From Streptomyces odontomachi (GTDB lineage Bacteria; Actinomycetota; Actinomycetes; Streptomycetales; Streptomycetaceae), in NCBI RefSeq assembly GCF_024435355.1, contig NZ_JAMJWG010000026.1, positions 1 to 64,000 on the forward strand: a stretch of 64,000 nt of DNA, in the 5' to 3' direction. Positions 29,201-37,355 of the stretch are shown one piece after another; positions within the stretch are counted from its first letter, which is position 1, and each line of letters starts with the position of its first letter. The notes beneath the pieces were generated by a model. That model did no database searches. It was given only the letters and a program-made list of their open reading frames with translations, and was not told the origin of the DNA. The position numbers and the translations under genes were made by a program.

Positions 29201-31304
29201 CAAGGGCACCGCGACCTTCTCCGACATCGCCAACGAGGTCGCCCAGTCCTACGACTTCTGGCTCGGTGACGCCTTCGCCTCCGGCGGCTCCGCCGGCTAC
29301 GACCACAAGGGCATGGGCATCACCGCCCGGGGCGCCTGGGAGTCGGTGAAGCGGCACTTCCGGTCGGTCGGCCACGACACCCAGACCGAGGACTTCACGG
29401 TCGTCGGCGTCGGTGACATGTCCGGGGACGTGTTCGGCAACGGGATGCTGCTGAGCGAGCACATCCGCCTGATCGCCGCCTTCGACCACCGGCACATCTT
29501 CATCGACCCCACCCCGGACGCGGCCACCTCCTACGCGGAGCGCCGCCGCCTGTTCGAGCTGCCCCGCAGCTCCTGGGCCGACTACGACACCTCGCTGCTG
29601 TCGTCCGGCGGCGGCGTCTTCCCGCGCTCCGCCAAGGCCATCCAGCTCAACGCGCACATCCGCGAGGCCCTCGGCATCGAGGCCCCGGTGGCCAAGATGA
29701 CGCCGGCCGACCTGATGCGCGCCATCCTCCAGGCCCCCGTGGACCTGCTCTGGAACGGCGGCATCGGCACCTACGTCAAGGCCAGCACCGAATCCCACGC
29801 GGACGTCGGCGACAAGGCCAACGACGCGATCCGGGTGAACGGCTCCGAGCTGCGCGTCCAGGTCGTCGGCGAGGGCGGCAACCTGGGTCTGACCCAGCTC
29901 GGCCGGATCGAGTTCGCGCAGGCCGGCGGCCACGTCAACACCGACGCGATCGACAACAGCGCGGGCGTGGACACCTCCGACCACGAGGTGAACATCAAGA
30001 TCCTGCTGAACGCGGTCGTGGCCAACGGCGACCTGACGCTCAAGCAGCGCAACAAGGTCCTCGCCGAGATGACCGACGACGTCGGCAGCCTCGTCCTGCG
30101 GAACAACTACGCGCAGAACGTCGCACTGGCCAACTCCATCGCCCAGGCGCCCTCGCTGCTCCACGCCCACCAGCGCTTCATGCGCCGGCTCTCCCGCGAC
30201 GGCCACCTGGATCGGGGGCTGGAGTTCCTGCCCACCGACCGGCAGATCCGCGAGCGGCTGAACGCGGGCCGCGGCCTGACCCAGCCCGAGCTGGCCGTGC
30301 TGCTCGCCTACACGAAGATCACCGCCGCCGACGAGCTGATCGGCACCACCCTGCCCGACGATCCGTACCTCAAGCGCCTGCTGCACGAGTACTTCCCGAA
30401 GGCGGTGCGCGACCGGTTCACCGAGCAGATCGACGGGCACGCGCTCCGCCGCGAGATCATCACCACCCTGCTGGTGAACGACACGGTCAACACGGGCGGC
30501 TCCACGTTCCTGCACCGGCTGCGCGAGGAGAGCGGCGCGTCGCTGGAGGAGATCGTGCGGGCGCACCTGTCGGCCCGCGAGATCTTCGGGCTCGGCACCG
30601 TCTGGGACGCGGTCGAGTCGCTCGACAACGTGGTCGCGGCGGCCGTCCAGACCCGTATCAGGCTGCACTCGCGCCGGCTCGTCGAGCGTGGCACCCGCTG
30701 GCTGCTCAACAACCGCCCCCAGCCGCTCCAGCTGGCCGAGACGGTCGCCTTCTTCGCCGAAGGCGTCGCCCAGGTCTCCGCCGACCTGCCCAAGCTGCTG
30801 CGCGGCGGAGACGCCGAGTGGTACCAGTCGATCCGCGACGAGCTGACCGCCGCCGGCGTGCCCGACGAGCTGGCGCAGCGGGTCGCCGGGTTCTCGTCCA
30901 CCTTCCCGACGCTCGACATCGTCGCCGTCGCCGACCGGATGAAGAAGGACCCGCTGGACGTCGCCGAGGTCTACTACGACCTCTCCGACCGGCTCGACAT
31001 CGCCCGGCTGATGAACCGGGTCATCGAACTGCCCCGCACCGACCGCTGGCAGTCCATGGCCCGCGCCTCCATCCGCGAGGACCTCTACGCGGCGCACGCC
31101 GCACTCACCGCGGACGTCCTCGCGGCCGGGAACGGCACCTCGACACCCGAGCAGCGCTTCAAGTCCTGGGAGCAGAAGAACGCGGCGATCCTGGGCCGCG
31201 CCCGCACCACCCTGGAGGAGATCCTCGGCTCCGACTCGTTCGACCTGGCGAACCTGTCGGTGGCCATGCGGACGATGCGCACGCTGCTGCGCTCGCACAG
31301 CTGA
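26271..31304 (+). CDS. gdh: NAD-specific glutamate dehydrogenase, 180-kDa class
   Basis: The large (L_180) class of NAD-dependent glutamate dehydrogenase, which deaminates glutamate to 2-oxoglutarate and ammonium; the class was first described in Streptomyces clavuligerus. At 1677 aa it has the usual size. The first ~700 residues are the N-terminal regulatory ACT-like part. The catalytic core holds LRFGKVARGGLRWSDRREDF, the substrate Lys in PVGAKGGFVAKQL near 911, and GVGDMSGDVFGNGMLLS. The C-terminal helical domain ends in TLEEILGSDSFDLANL. It is monocistronic by appearance, with an AT-richer promoter upstream and a perfect hairpin downstream. Confidence 0.97.
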   Translation: MHTKLDEAKAELLARAARVAENSPAGGRLPTGTTGAASPGAPGAADQETVLAFLQRYYLHTAAEDLTDRDPVDVFGAAFSHCRLAENRPQGTANVRVHTPTVEENGWTCSHSVVEVVTDDMPFLVDSVTNELSRQGRGIHLVIHPQIVVRRDITGKLLEVLADRAPGAGAPELPHDAHIESWIHVEIDRETDRADLKEITGDLLRVLSDAREAVEDWEKMRAAAVRIADGLPTEPTPGDLPAEEIEEARELLRWLSADHFTFLGYREYDLRGEDLLAAVPGTGLGILRADPRHDGNDDHALSRLPADAGAKAREHKLLVLTKANSRATVHRRSYLDYVGVKKFDAKGNVTGERRFLGLFSSAAYTESVRRVPVIRRKVQEVLRGAGFSPNSHDGRDLLQILETYPRDELFQTPADELRSIVTSVLYLQERRRLRLYLRKDEYGRYYSALVYLPRDRYTTEVRLRIIDILKEELRGASVDFTAWNTESILSRLHFVVRVAPGSELPQVGEADRERIESRLVEAARNWDDGFSEALNAECGEERAAELHRRYQGAFPEGYKADHSPRAAVADLVHLEKLSGAQDGEPDFALSLYEPVGAGPDERRFKIYRAGDQVSLSSVLPVLSRLGVEVTDERPYELRCVDRTRSAWIYDFGLRMPQIGGAAAGYLGDDARERVQEAFAAVWTGQAENDGFNALVLSAGLTWRQAMMLRAYAKYLRQAGSTFSQDYMEDTLRNNVHTTRLLVSLFEARMSPERQRAGTELIDGLLEEVQGALDQVASLDEDRILRSFLTVIKATLRTNFFQSADGTSTTRDRKAGAKGGARGGKATAAGKPHGYVSMKFDPQAIPDLPAPRPAYEIWVYSPRVEGVHLRFGKVARGGLRWSDRREDFRTEILGLVKAQMVKNTVIVPVGAKGGFVAKQLPDPAVDRDAWLAEGIASYKTFISALLDITDNLVGGEVVPPADVVRHDEDDTYLVVAADKGTATFSDIANEVAQSYDFWLGDAFASGGSAGYDHKGMGITARGAWESVKRHFRSVGHDTQTEDFTVVGVGDMSGDVFGNGMLLSEHIRLIAAFDHRHIFIDPTPDAATSYAERRRLFELPRSSWADYDTSLLSSGGGVFPRSAKAIQLNAHIREALGIEAPVAKMTPADLMRAILQAPVDLLWNGGIGTYVKASTESHADVGDKANDAIRVNGSELRVQVVGEGGNLGLTQLGRIEFAQAGGHVNTDAIDNSAGVDTSDHEVNIKILLNAVVANGDLTLKQRNKVLAEMTDDVGSLVLRNNYAQNVALANSIAQAPSLLHAHQRFMRRLSRDGHLDRGLEFLPTDRQIRERLNAGRGLTQPELAVLLAYTKITAADELIGTTLPDDPYLKRLLHEYFPKAVRDRFTEQIDGHALRREIITTLLVNDTVNTGGSTFLHRLREESGASLEEIVRAHLSAREIFGLGTVWDAVESLDNVVAAAVQTRIRLHSRRLVERGTRWLLNNRPQPLQLAETVAFFAEGVAQVSADLPKLLRGGDAEWYQSIRDELTAAGVPDELAQRVAGFSSTFPTLDIVAVADRMKKDPLDVAEVYYDLSDRLDIARLMNRVIELPRTDRWQSMARASIREDLYAAHAALTADVLAAGNGTSTPEQRFKSWEQKNAAILGRARTTLEEILGSDSFDLANLSVAMRTMRTLLRSHS

Positions 31305-31336
31305 GGGCCGCTGAGGGGAGTACAGCTGAGGGCGCA

Positions 31337-31362
31337 CCCGGCCGGTGGTGACACCGGCCGGG
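31337..31362 (+). terminator. gdh terminator, 11-bp perfect hairpin
   Basis: CCCGGCCGGTG (31337-31347) pairs perfectly with CACCGGCCGGG (31352-31362) around the tetraloop GTGA, 33 nt past the gdh stop. Confidence 0.85.
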
Positions 31363-31548
31363 ACCGTCCGTCCCCAGTTGGTCCCGGTGCTATCCAGTTG
31401 ATGGCCATCACCGGGATGACCTGCAAGAATTCACAGTCGTCCGTCAAGTGCGGCAGCGCCCGTCGTTACACTGGCGTAGCTCTTGGGTGCCGTTGATTGC
31501 CGTTGGCTGTTCTCGGTCGTGTCGGTGACATGTGGATAGGTGGTACGG

Positions 31549-32568
31549 GTGGCAAGTGAGGGAAGAGAATTCCGTCCCGGCCAGCGGCCCGGTTCGCCGG
31601 AATTCGCCAGGGCTCTTCGTGACGCGGAAATCCTGACCGCCCCGCACGTTTCCGAGGAGCTGCGCGGCCAACTCCTCGACGTGTTCGCCGCATTCTCCGG
31701 AAGGCGGCAGCCCGAACGGCAGCAGAAGGCGCCGGAGCCGATGCCGGCCGAGGCAGGGGCGGACCGTCCGATCGTCTTCGTGGGGGCAGGGCTCCCGGCC
31801 GACCTCCGCGCCGCGAACGTGCTGTGGTTCCACAGCACCAACGCCGGTGTCGACGGCGTGCTCGCCGAAGGCGACTGGCCCGCGGACATCCTGTTCACCC
31901 GGACCGTCGGCGCCATGGACCGGCGCATCGCCGAGTACACGCTGACCTGGATGCTCGCCGACTGCCAGGCGGTCACCGGCTACACCGACCAGCAGCGCGC
32001 CCGGGTGTGGAAGCGCCAGCCGGTGCGGCTGCTGCAAGGGGAGACGGCCGTCGTCTTCGGTGCCGGAGCCATCGGCCGTGCGGTCGGCCGGCTGCTGAAG
32101 GCCTTCGGGATGCGGACCATCGCGGTCGCCACGAGCGAGCGGGAGAGCGCGGACTTCGACCGCGTCGTCACCCACGACGACATCGCCAAGGTCGTCCCCG
32201 AAGCACGTTGGCTCATATCCACCCTCCCGCTCACCCCGCAGACGCGTGACCTCTTCGACGGGAAACTGTTCGCCAGCGCCGAGGACGCCTGTTTCATCAA
32301 CGTGGGACGGGGGGCGACGGTGAACCTGCCGGCGCTGCATGACGCCCTGACGGCCGGGCGGGTGCGCAGCGCGGTCCTTGACGTGCTCGCCGACGAACCC
32401 GCCGGCCCGGAACACCCCTGCTGGAACCTGCCCAGGACCGTGATCACCCCGCACACGGCGGGCGTGTCGGCCGACAGCGACATCCGGGACGACTTCGCCG
32501 CGTGCCTGGCCGCGGTGCAGGCCGGCCGCACTCCCGAACGGGCCGTCGACCCGGGGCGCGGCTACTGA
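31549..32568 (+). CDS. D-isomer-specific 2-hydroxyacid dehydrogenase
   Basis: A 339-aa member of the D-2-hydroxyacid dehydrogenase family (reduction of 2-keto acids with NAD(P)H). The Rossmann motif is VVFGAGAIGRAVG; the catalytic Arg lies in FINVGRGATV, the Glu in DVLADEPAG and the His in VITPHTAG. The first ~60 residues are variable. Substrate unknown. GTG codons at 31540 and 31549 are in frame; I chose 31549 because an ATAGGTGG element lies at suitable distance. It overlaps the convergent epoxide hydrolase gene by 7 bp. Confidence 0.9.
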   Translation: MASEGREFRPGQRPGSPEFARALRDAEILTAPHVSEELRGQLLDVFAAFSGRRQPERQQKAPEPMPAEAGADRPIVFVGAGLPADLRAANVLWFHSTNAGVDGVLAEGDWPADILFTRTVGAMDRRIAEYTLTWMLADCQAVTGYTDQQRARVWKRQPVRLLQGETAVVFGAGAIGRAVGRLLKAFGMRTIAVATSERESADFDRVVTHDDIAKVVPEARWLISTLPLTPQTRDLFDGKLFASAEDACFINVGRGATVNLPALHDALTAGRVRSAVLDVLADEPAGPEHPCWNLPRTVITPHTAGVSADSDIRDDFAACLAAVQAGRTPERAVDPGRGY

Positions 32569-33746
32569 GCGGACCGAGCGGCGGCCAGCACCGCCGCGAG
32601 GCCCTCTTGCAGATCCCTGACGAAATACCCGGGAACCTCCAGCGACGGGAAATGCCCCCCGGTTTCAGGTGACCTCCATTGGACGATCCGCCGGTACCGC
32701 TCCCGCGCCCAGGGGCGCGGGCACTTCTCGATGTCGCGGGGATACACGACGATGGCCGACGGGACGTCGACCCGGAGTTCGGGGTCGAGCGAGAGATGAC
32801 TTTCGTAGTAGATGCGGGCCGACGACGCGCCGGTCCGTGTCAGCCAGTACAGGGTGACGTTGTCGAGAAACCTGTCCATGGAAATCGTCTCGAACGGGCT
32901 GTCTTCGGTATCCGTCCACGCGGCGAACTTGTCGAGGATCCAGGCGAGCAGCCCGACCGGTGAGTCGACGAGCGAGTAACCGATGGTCTGCGGCCGGGTC
33001 GCCTGCTGCTTCGCGAACGCCGCGCGGGGGCCGTCCCAGAAATCGCGGGTCTCCTCGGTCCAGCTGCGCTCGGTCGCCGTCAGCCCGTCCGTCGTCAACC
33101 CGGGCGGTGCCTGCGCGGTCGTCGTGTGGATGCCGAGGACGTGCGCCGGGAACCTGCCGCCGAGGACCGTGGTGATCGGGCCTCCCCAGTCGCCGCCGTG
33201 GGCCACGAACCTGCCGTAGCCAAGCCTTCCCATCAGTTCCACCCAGGCGGCCGCGATCTTTTCGAGGCCCCACCCGGTGGTGGCCGGCTTGTCGCTGTAG
33301 CCGAAGCCCGGCAACGACGGGACCACCACGTGGAACGCCGGCGCGTCCGCATCCTTCGGATCCGCCAGCTCGTCCACCACGTCGATGAACTCGGCGACGC
33401 TGCCCGGCCAGCCGTGCGTCAGGATCAGCGGGGTGGCGTCCGCGCGCGCGGATCGGCGGTGCAGGAAGTGGATTCCCAGGCCATCGATGGTCGTGCGGAA
33501 CTGGCCGATCCGTTCGAGGCGCGCCTCGAACGCCCGCCAGTCGTACCCGGTGCGCCAGTAGTTCACGACATCGACGAGGTCGGCGAGCGGAACGCCCTGG
33601 TCCCATCGGCGAGGGTCGGGCGCGGCGCGCCGGACCGTCTCGGCTTCCGGGAGTCGCGCCGCGGCCAGCCGCGCGCGCAGATCGGCGAGGTCGGCGTCGG
33701 TTGCGCGGGCTTCACATGCTGCCACGTCGCTGGTGGGGCGGGGCAT
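32562..33746 (-). CDS. Epoxide hydrolase (alpha/beta hydrolase, EHN domain)
   Basis: A 394-aa microsomal-type epoxide hydrolase. The N-terminal EHN domain contains the WR.GYDWRAFEARL region and GLGIHFLH. The alpha/beta core has the oxyanion-hole motif THGWPGS, the nucleophile Asp in AHGGDWGG, the PSLPGFGYSD segment and the catalytic His in ETGGHFPSLE. It would hydrate epoxides to diols; the substrate is unknown. AGGAGG precedes the ATG. It is divergent from a CGNR-type regulator across an operator-rich 103-bp gap, so it is the likely target of that regulator. Confidence 0.94.
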   Translation of the reverse strand: MPRPTSDVAACEARATDADLADLRARLAAARLPEAETVRRAAPDPRRWDQGVPLADLVDVVNYWRTGYDWRAFEARLERIGQFRTTIDGLGIHFLHRRSARADATPLILTHGWPGSVAEFIDVVDELADPKDADAPAFHVVVPSLPGFGYSDKPATTGWGLEKIAAAWVELMGRLGYGRFVAHGGDWGGPITTVLGGRFPAHVLGIHTTTAQAPPGLTTDGLTATERSWTEETRDFWDGPRAAFAKQQATRPQTIGYSLVDSPVGLLAWILDKFAAWTDTEDSPFETISMDRFLDNVTLYWLTRTGASSARIYYESHLSLDPELRVDVPSAIVVYPRDIEKCPRPWARERYRRIVQWRSPETGGHFPSLEVPGYFVRDLQEGLAAVLAAARSAQ

Positions 33747-33765
33747 GGGACCTCCTGGCCGTCGC

Positions 33766-33847
33766 GGAACCGGCTACGACCCATCGAGAACCGGCTAAGA
33801 CGGTTCTAACAGTTCTCCGGTCCATGCTGCAACCGGCTAAGGTGGTT
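33766..33847. promoter_or_regulatory. Operator cluster of AACCGGCTA / CGGTT sites
   Basis: Three related sites lie in the divergent gap. A half site GAACCGGCTACGAC is at 33767-33780. A full dyad GAACCG-N7-CGGTTC is at 33788-33806. A second dyad AACC-N9-GGTT is at 33831-33847. All share AACCGGCTA. The last ends two bases before the CGNR start codon and includes its AAGG ribosome site. Confidence 0.75.
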
Positions 33848-33849
33848 CC

Positions 33850-34425
33850 ATGCCTGCTGTGTTCCCTGACTTCCGCCTCGGTAGCGTGCTGGCGACCAGC
33901 TTCACGGGGACCCTGTCGGAGCGGCACGGCGTCCCCGTGGAGCGCATTCCCACGCCGCACCGCCTCGTCGACTGGCTGGTGGTGAACGGCCTCGCGGTGG
34001 ACTCCTGCACCGCTGTCCAGCTCGACCTGGCTCGGGAACTGCGGGAGTCGATTCACGCCGCCGCGACAGCGGCCGCGATCCAGGACGCTCTCCCCGCATC
34101 CGCCGTCCGGGTCATCAACGACTCCAGCGTTCAGGGGCGGGCCGCAGCGATCCTGACGCCCGAGGGGCATCGGCGGTGGCGGCTCAGCTCGGCTTCGTGC
34201 GTGGAAGATGCGCTCAGCGTGATCGCCGCCGACGCGATCAGCATCATCTCGGGCGAACGGGACGGAAAGCTGGCCTTGTGTGCGTCACCCACCTGCCAGG
34301 CCGCCTTCTTCGACACCAGCCAAAGCCGCACCCGCAGATGGTGTGACATGAACACCTGCGGGAACCGTCAGAAGAAGGCGCGCTTCAACGCCAACCGGCG
34401 TAAAAACTCCAGGTCAGCGGAGTGA
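33850..34425 (+). CDS. ABATE/CGNR zinc-finger transcriptional regulator
   Basis: A 191-aa protein of the ABATE-CGNR family: an N-terminal ligand-binding-like ABATE region beginning FRLGSVLATSFTGTLSER, and a C-terminal CGNR zinc finger with four Cys (LCASPTCQAAFFD and RRWCDMNTCGNRQKKARF) and a basic tail. Such proteins are thought to be stress-responsive DNA-binding regulators. The operators just upstream, shared with the divergent epoxide hydrolase gene, suggest autoregulation and control of that gene. AAGG lies 7 nt before the ATG. The stop is 3 nt from the stop of the convergent kinase gene. Confidence 0.87.
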   Translation: MPAVFPDFRLGSVLATSFTGTLSERHGVPVERIPTPHRLVDWLVVNGLAVDSCTAVQLDLARELRESIHAAATAAAIQDALPASAVRVINDSSVQGRAAAILTPEGHRRWRLSSASCVEDALSVIAADAISIISGERDGKLALCASPTCQAAFFDTSQSRTRRWCDMNTCGNRQKKARFNANRRKNSRSAE

Positions 34426-34428
34426 TCG

Positions 34429-36525
34429 TCAGTAGTCGATCGACCAGAGCGTGACCTTGCCCTCCACCGTCGGGGCGTCACTGTCGTACTCGGAGGGCGT
34501 GATGCTGTCGATCACGAACATGGCGAGGTTGCCCTTCTGAGTGATGGTGCACAGCCGGTCACCCTCGTTGATCATGCTGTCCTTCCTGCCGATCTCGCTG
34601 AAGGAGACCTGGCTCGGCAGGACGTCGGTACTGGCTCCCGCGGCGCATTCCTGGGGGGTGTCACCGGAGCTCTTGCCGAACGTGGTGGAGAACTGCCAGG
34701 CGTCGTCGAACTCCGAGACCTGGAAGTCCGTGGTCTCGTCGTCCATCGCGCCCTTGGCGTCGACCTTCGGCTCGTCCAGGTCGACGTCGACGGTCGCGTA
34801 CTCGTCCCCCGGAGGGCGCAGGGTCAGTTTCTTGCCCGGGAAGACAACGGTGTACGTGGCGCCGGGCGGTGGCGAGGACAGGTCGGAGCCGGGGCTCTCG
34901 GAGCCCGTCTCGTCGCCGCCCTGACCGGCCGGGGTGCTGGAATGGGACGGGGACTTCTTGGGGCCGCCCTTGCCGTCGTGCCCGGCCTGGGAGTCGGTGG
35001 TGTCCTTGTCCCTGCCGATCCACCACACCGCCGTACCCGCGCCCGCGCCTACCGCGACGACGAGGGCGGCGGCCAGCAGGGCCATGCGCCAGCGGCGACG
35101 CGGCCGGCCGTTGGCTGGAGCGCCGCCCACCTGGGCGGACGGGCCGGTGCCGCCGGGAACACCGGCCTGACCGAGGGCGCCCACCACGCCCTGCCCCTCG
35201 GGCGCACCGAACTGACGGGTGGCGTCACCGCCCAGGGCAGGACCGGGGGCGGCGGCCTGCGGATAGCCGTAGCCGGGGCCGCCCGAACCGGCGGGCGTCG
35301 CGGGATAGCCGTAGGCGGGGGAGCCGGTTGCCGGGTAGCCGTAGGCCGGTGTGCCGGGCGCGTCCGGCGGCGTGCCGGGGTGGGCGGGGCCGGGGGCGGC
35401 GGTCGGGTGGGCGGCAGGCGCCGCCGGGCCCGGGGCGGACGGCGCCGGCGCCGTCCGTGGTGGGGTGGCCGGCGCTCCGCCGGGCATCGGCGGGACACTC
35501 GCCCCCGGGGCGGCGCCGGCGACCTGCGGCGCGCTGCCCGGCACGGGCGGCGCCGTACCGGGCGCCGGCGGCATGGCGGCCGGCTGCGGCGGGGTGGCCG
35601 GGCGCTGGGGGTCGGCGGGCGGCGGCGGGGACTGGAGGCTCTGCTCGCGCCGCGCGATCTCGGCGCGCAGCGGCTCAGGCAGCCATTCCCCCAGGTCGTT
35701 GAGGGGGCGGCCGGCCAACTCCTGGCAGCGGGCGGTCAGTTCCTCGGTGCCGATGCGCTCCGCCGGGTTCGGGGCCAGACACCGCTCCAGCAGGGCGCGC
35801 AGCTGGTCCGGGTACCCGGACAGATCCGGCGGGCGGTGCGCGGAGTTGGCGATCTGGGCGGCGACCGTGATCGCGCCACCGTCGCCGTACGGGTGCCGTC
35901 CGGTGGCCGCGACGGCCGCGATCAGGCCGAGCGAGAACACGTCGGTCGCCGGGCCCACCTGCTCACCGAGGGCGTGCTCGGGCGACATGTACTGCGGGGT
36001 GCCGACCAGGCCGCCGCTCTGCGTCAACTGGGTGGCGTCCGCGGCGCGGGCGATGCCGAAGTCGATGACGTACGGCCCGGCGGGGCCCAGCAGGATGTTG
36101 CTCGGCTTGAGGTCGCGGTGCACCACGCCCACCGCATGGATCGCGGTCAGCGCTCGTGCCGCGCAGCCGACCAGCTGGAAGACGCTGGTCAGCGGCAGCG
36201 GGCCGGACATGGCGAGGGCGTCCTGCAACGGCATGCCGGGGATGAAGGTGGACGCCAGCCAGGGCAACTCGCCGCCGGTGTCATGGTCGACGACCGGCAC
36301 GATGTGGTACCCCTGCACGCGGCGGGCCGCCTGCACCTCCTGCTCGAAGCGGCGCCGGAAGTCGGGGTCCTGGCCGTACTCGCGCCGGATCACCTTCAAC
36401 GCCACGGGCTGGCCGCCGCGGGTGTACGAAAGGTAGACGGTGCCCATGCCGCCCTCGCCGATCCGCGCGATCAGGCTGTAGCCGGCTGCTTCGCGTGGGT
36501 CCTGCGGGCCGAGGGGACCGAGCAA
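34429..36525 (-). CDS. Membrane Ser/Thr protein kinase, PknB-like
   Basis: A 698-aa receptor-type kinase. The kinase domain spans about 16-270 with the Gly loop IGEGGMGTVY, the Lys in VALKVIRREYG, HRDLKPSNILL, VIDFGIARA and GTPQYMSPEHALGE. A ~200-residue Pro/Ala/Gly linker with GYPATGSPAYGYPAT repeats follows, then a single TM (MALLAAALVVAVGAGAGTAV) near 480-500. The extracytoplasmic domain begins TYTVVFPGKKLTL; no PASTA repeat is seen. TTG at 36525 is the only common start in frame. However, GGGGGAGG (36552-36559) sits 5 nt before an in-frame ATT at 36546, giving ISGSTGDLL. It is a paralogue of the kinase at 38869-39963. Confidence 0.93.
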   Translation of the reverse strand: MLGPLGPQDPREAAGYSLIARIGEGGMGTVYLSYTRGGQPVALKVIRREYGQDPDFRRRFEQEVQAARRVQGYHIVPVVDHDTGGELPWLASTFIPGMPLQDALAMSGPLPLTSVFQLVGCAARALTAIHAVGVVHRDLKPSNILLGPAGPYVIDFGIARAADATQLTQSGGLVGTPQYMSPEHALGEQVGPATDVFSLGLIAAVAATGRHPYGDGGAITVAAQIANSAHRPPDLSGYPDQLRALLERCLAPNPAERIGTEELTARCQELAGRPLNDLGEWLPEPLRAEIARREQSLQSPPPPADPQRPATPPQPAAMPPAPGTAPPVPGSAPQVAGAAPGASVPPMPGGAPATPPRTAPAPSAPGPAAPAAHPTAAPGPAHPGTPPDAPGTPAYGYPATGSPAYGYPATPAGSGGPGYGYPQAAAPGPALGGDATRQFGAPEGQGVVGALGQAGVPGGTGPSAQVGGAPANGRPRRRWRMALLAAALVVAVGAGAGTAVWWIGRDKDTTDSQAGHDGKGGPKKSPSHSSTPAGQGGDETGSESPGSDLSSPPPGATYTVVFPGKKLTLRPPGDEYATVDVDLDEPKVDAKGAMDDETTDFQVSEFDDAWQFSTTFGKSSGDTPQECAAGASTDVLPSQVSFSEIGRKDSMINEGDRLCTITQKGNLAMFVIDSITPSEYDSDAPTVEGKVTLWSIDY

Positions 36526-36716
36526 GTCACCAGTGCTGCCAGAAATGGGAGCCTCCCCCGAGTAGGACCCGTCCGGTGCCGAACTCTTTTGCGGACATGT
36601 GAGGTACGCAGAGCTTACGACACCGTATGGGGCGGCGAGGTTCCCGTGGTACGCGGTGACTTGGGGGTTCGGGCGGGCCCCGAACCCCGGGCTCGCCGGC
36701 GTCGCTGCCGAAGCGG

Positions 36717-37301
36717 TCAGGTACCGAGTTCCCCGGCCGTACCTGCCGTGCCTGCCGTGCCTGCCGTGCCTGTCTTGCCTGGCTTTCCGCTCTGGAGGGT
36801 GCGGTAGCCCGGGTGGACGCCCGGTGCGAGTTCCTGCTGCTCGGCGATCCGCCGCAGCAGCGCGGCCAGTTGGCGGTGCTCCTGGGGCGAGAGCGCCTGG
36901 CAGATCTCCTGCTCGTGGGCCATGCCAGCGGTGCGCAGTCCGGCGAGCAGCTCGCTGCCCTGGTCGGTGAGGTGCAGCGCGTAGAGCCGCCGGTCGGTGG
37001 GGTTCCTGCGGCGCTCGATCAGCTTGCGCTCCTCCAGCTTGTCGGCGAACGGGACGAAGCGGCTCGGCGGCATGCCGAGTTGGTCGGCGAGTTCGCGCTG
37101 GCTGCGGCCGGGGTTCGCGGCCAGCAGGCGCAGCAGTCCGGCCTGTGCGGGCGTCAGGTCCAGGGACGCGATCCGCCGGGCGAACCGCGTGGCCGCGTGC
37201 GCCCCGAGCTGGGCCAGCAGAAACGCGGCACCGCCGCCGCCCGGATCCGGACGTACATCCTCATCAGTCGTAGCCATGGAGGCATCGTACTCTGTTGACA
37301 T
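36717..37301 (-). CDS. MarR family transcriptional regulator
   Basis: A 194-aa MarR regulator. Its winged helix-turn-helix is LTPAQAGLLRLLAANPGRSQ, then RELADQLGMPPSRFVPFADK, wing RRRNPTDRRLYALHLTDQG. The C-terminal tail is a GTA-type repeat encoded by four 9-bp cctgccgtg units (36742-36777). ATG 37301 has GGAACG upstream; ATG 37277 is an alternative. It is divergent from a membrane protein/SDR pair that it probably controls; the 54-bp gap holds a good TTGACA-type promoter reading away from it. Confidence 0.9.
   Translation of the reverse strand: MSTEYDASMATTDEDVRPDPGGGGAAFLLAQLGAHAATRFARRIASLDLTPAQAGLLRLLAANPGRSQRELADQLGMPPSRFVPFADKLEERKLIERRRNPTDRRLYALHLTDQGSELLAGLRTAGMAHEQEICQALSPQEHRQLAALLRRIAEQQELAPGVHPGYRTLQSGKPGKTGTAGTAGTAGTAGELGT
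36742..36777. repeat. 9-bp repeat in the MarR C-terminus, 4 units
   Basis: cctgccgtg is repeated at 36742, 36751 and 36760, followed by cctgtcttg at 36769. It encodes the Gly-Thr-Ala tail of the MarR protein and stays in frame. Confidence 0.85.
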
Positions 37302-37323
37302 CGTTCCAAAGTGTAATGATTAT
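37295..37323 (+). promoter_or_regulatory. Sigma-70-type promoter for the membrane protein/SDR genes
   Basis: TTGACA (37295-37300), a 17-bp spacer, then GATTAT (37318-37323). It overlaps the first codons and leader of the divergent MarR gene. An imperfect TAATGATTA dyad at the -10 region is a plausible MarR site. Confidence 0.55.
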
Positions 37324-37355
37324 CTGGTGTGTAGTGATCGATCGAGGAGCCCACC

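Noticed and set aside
26232..31337. 1701-codon open frame on the minus strand
   Set aside because: Exactly antisense to gdh, with no recognisable domain.
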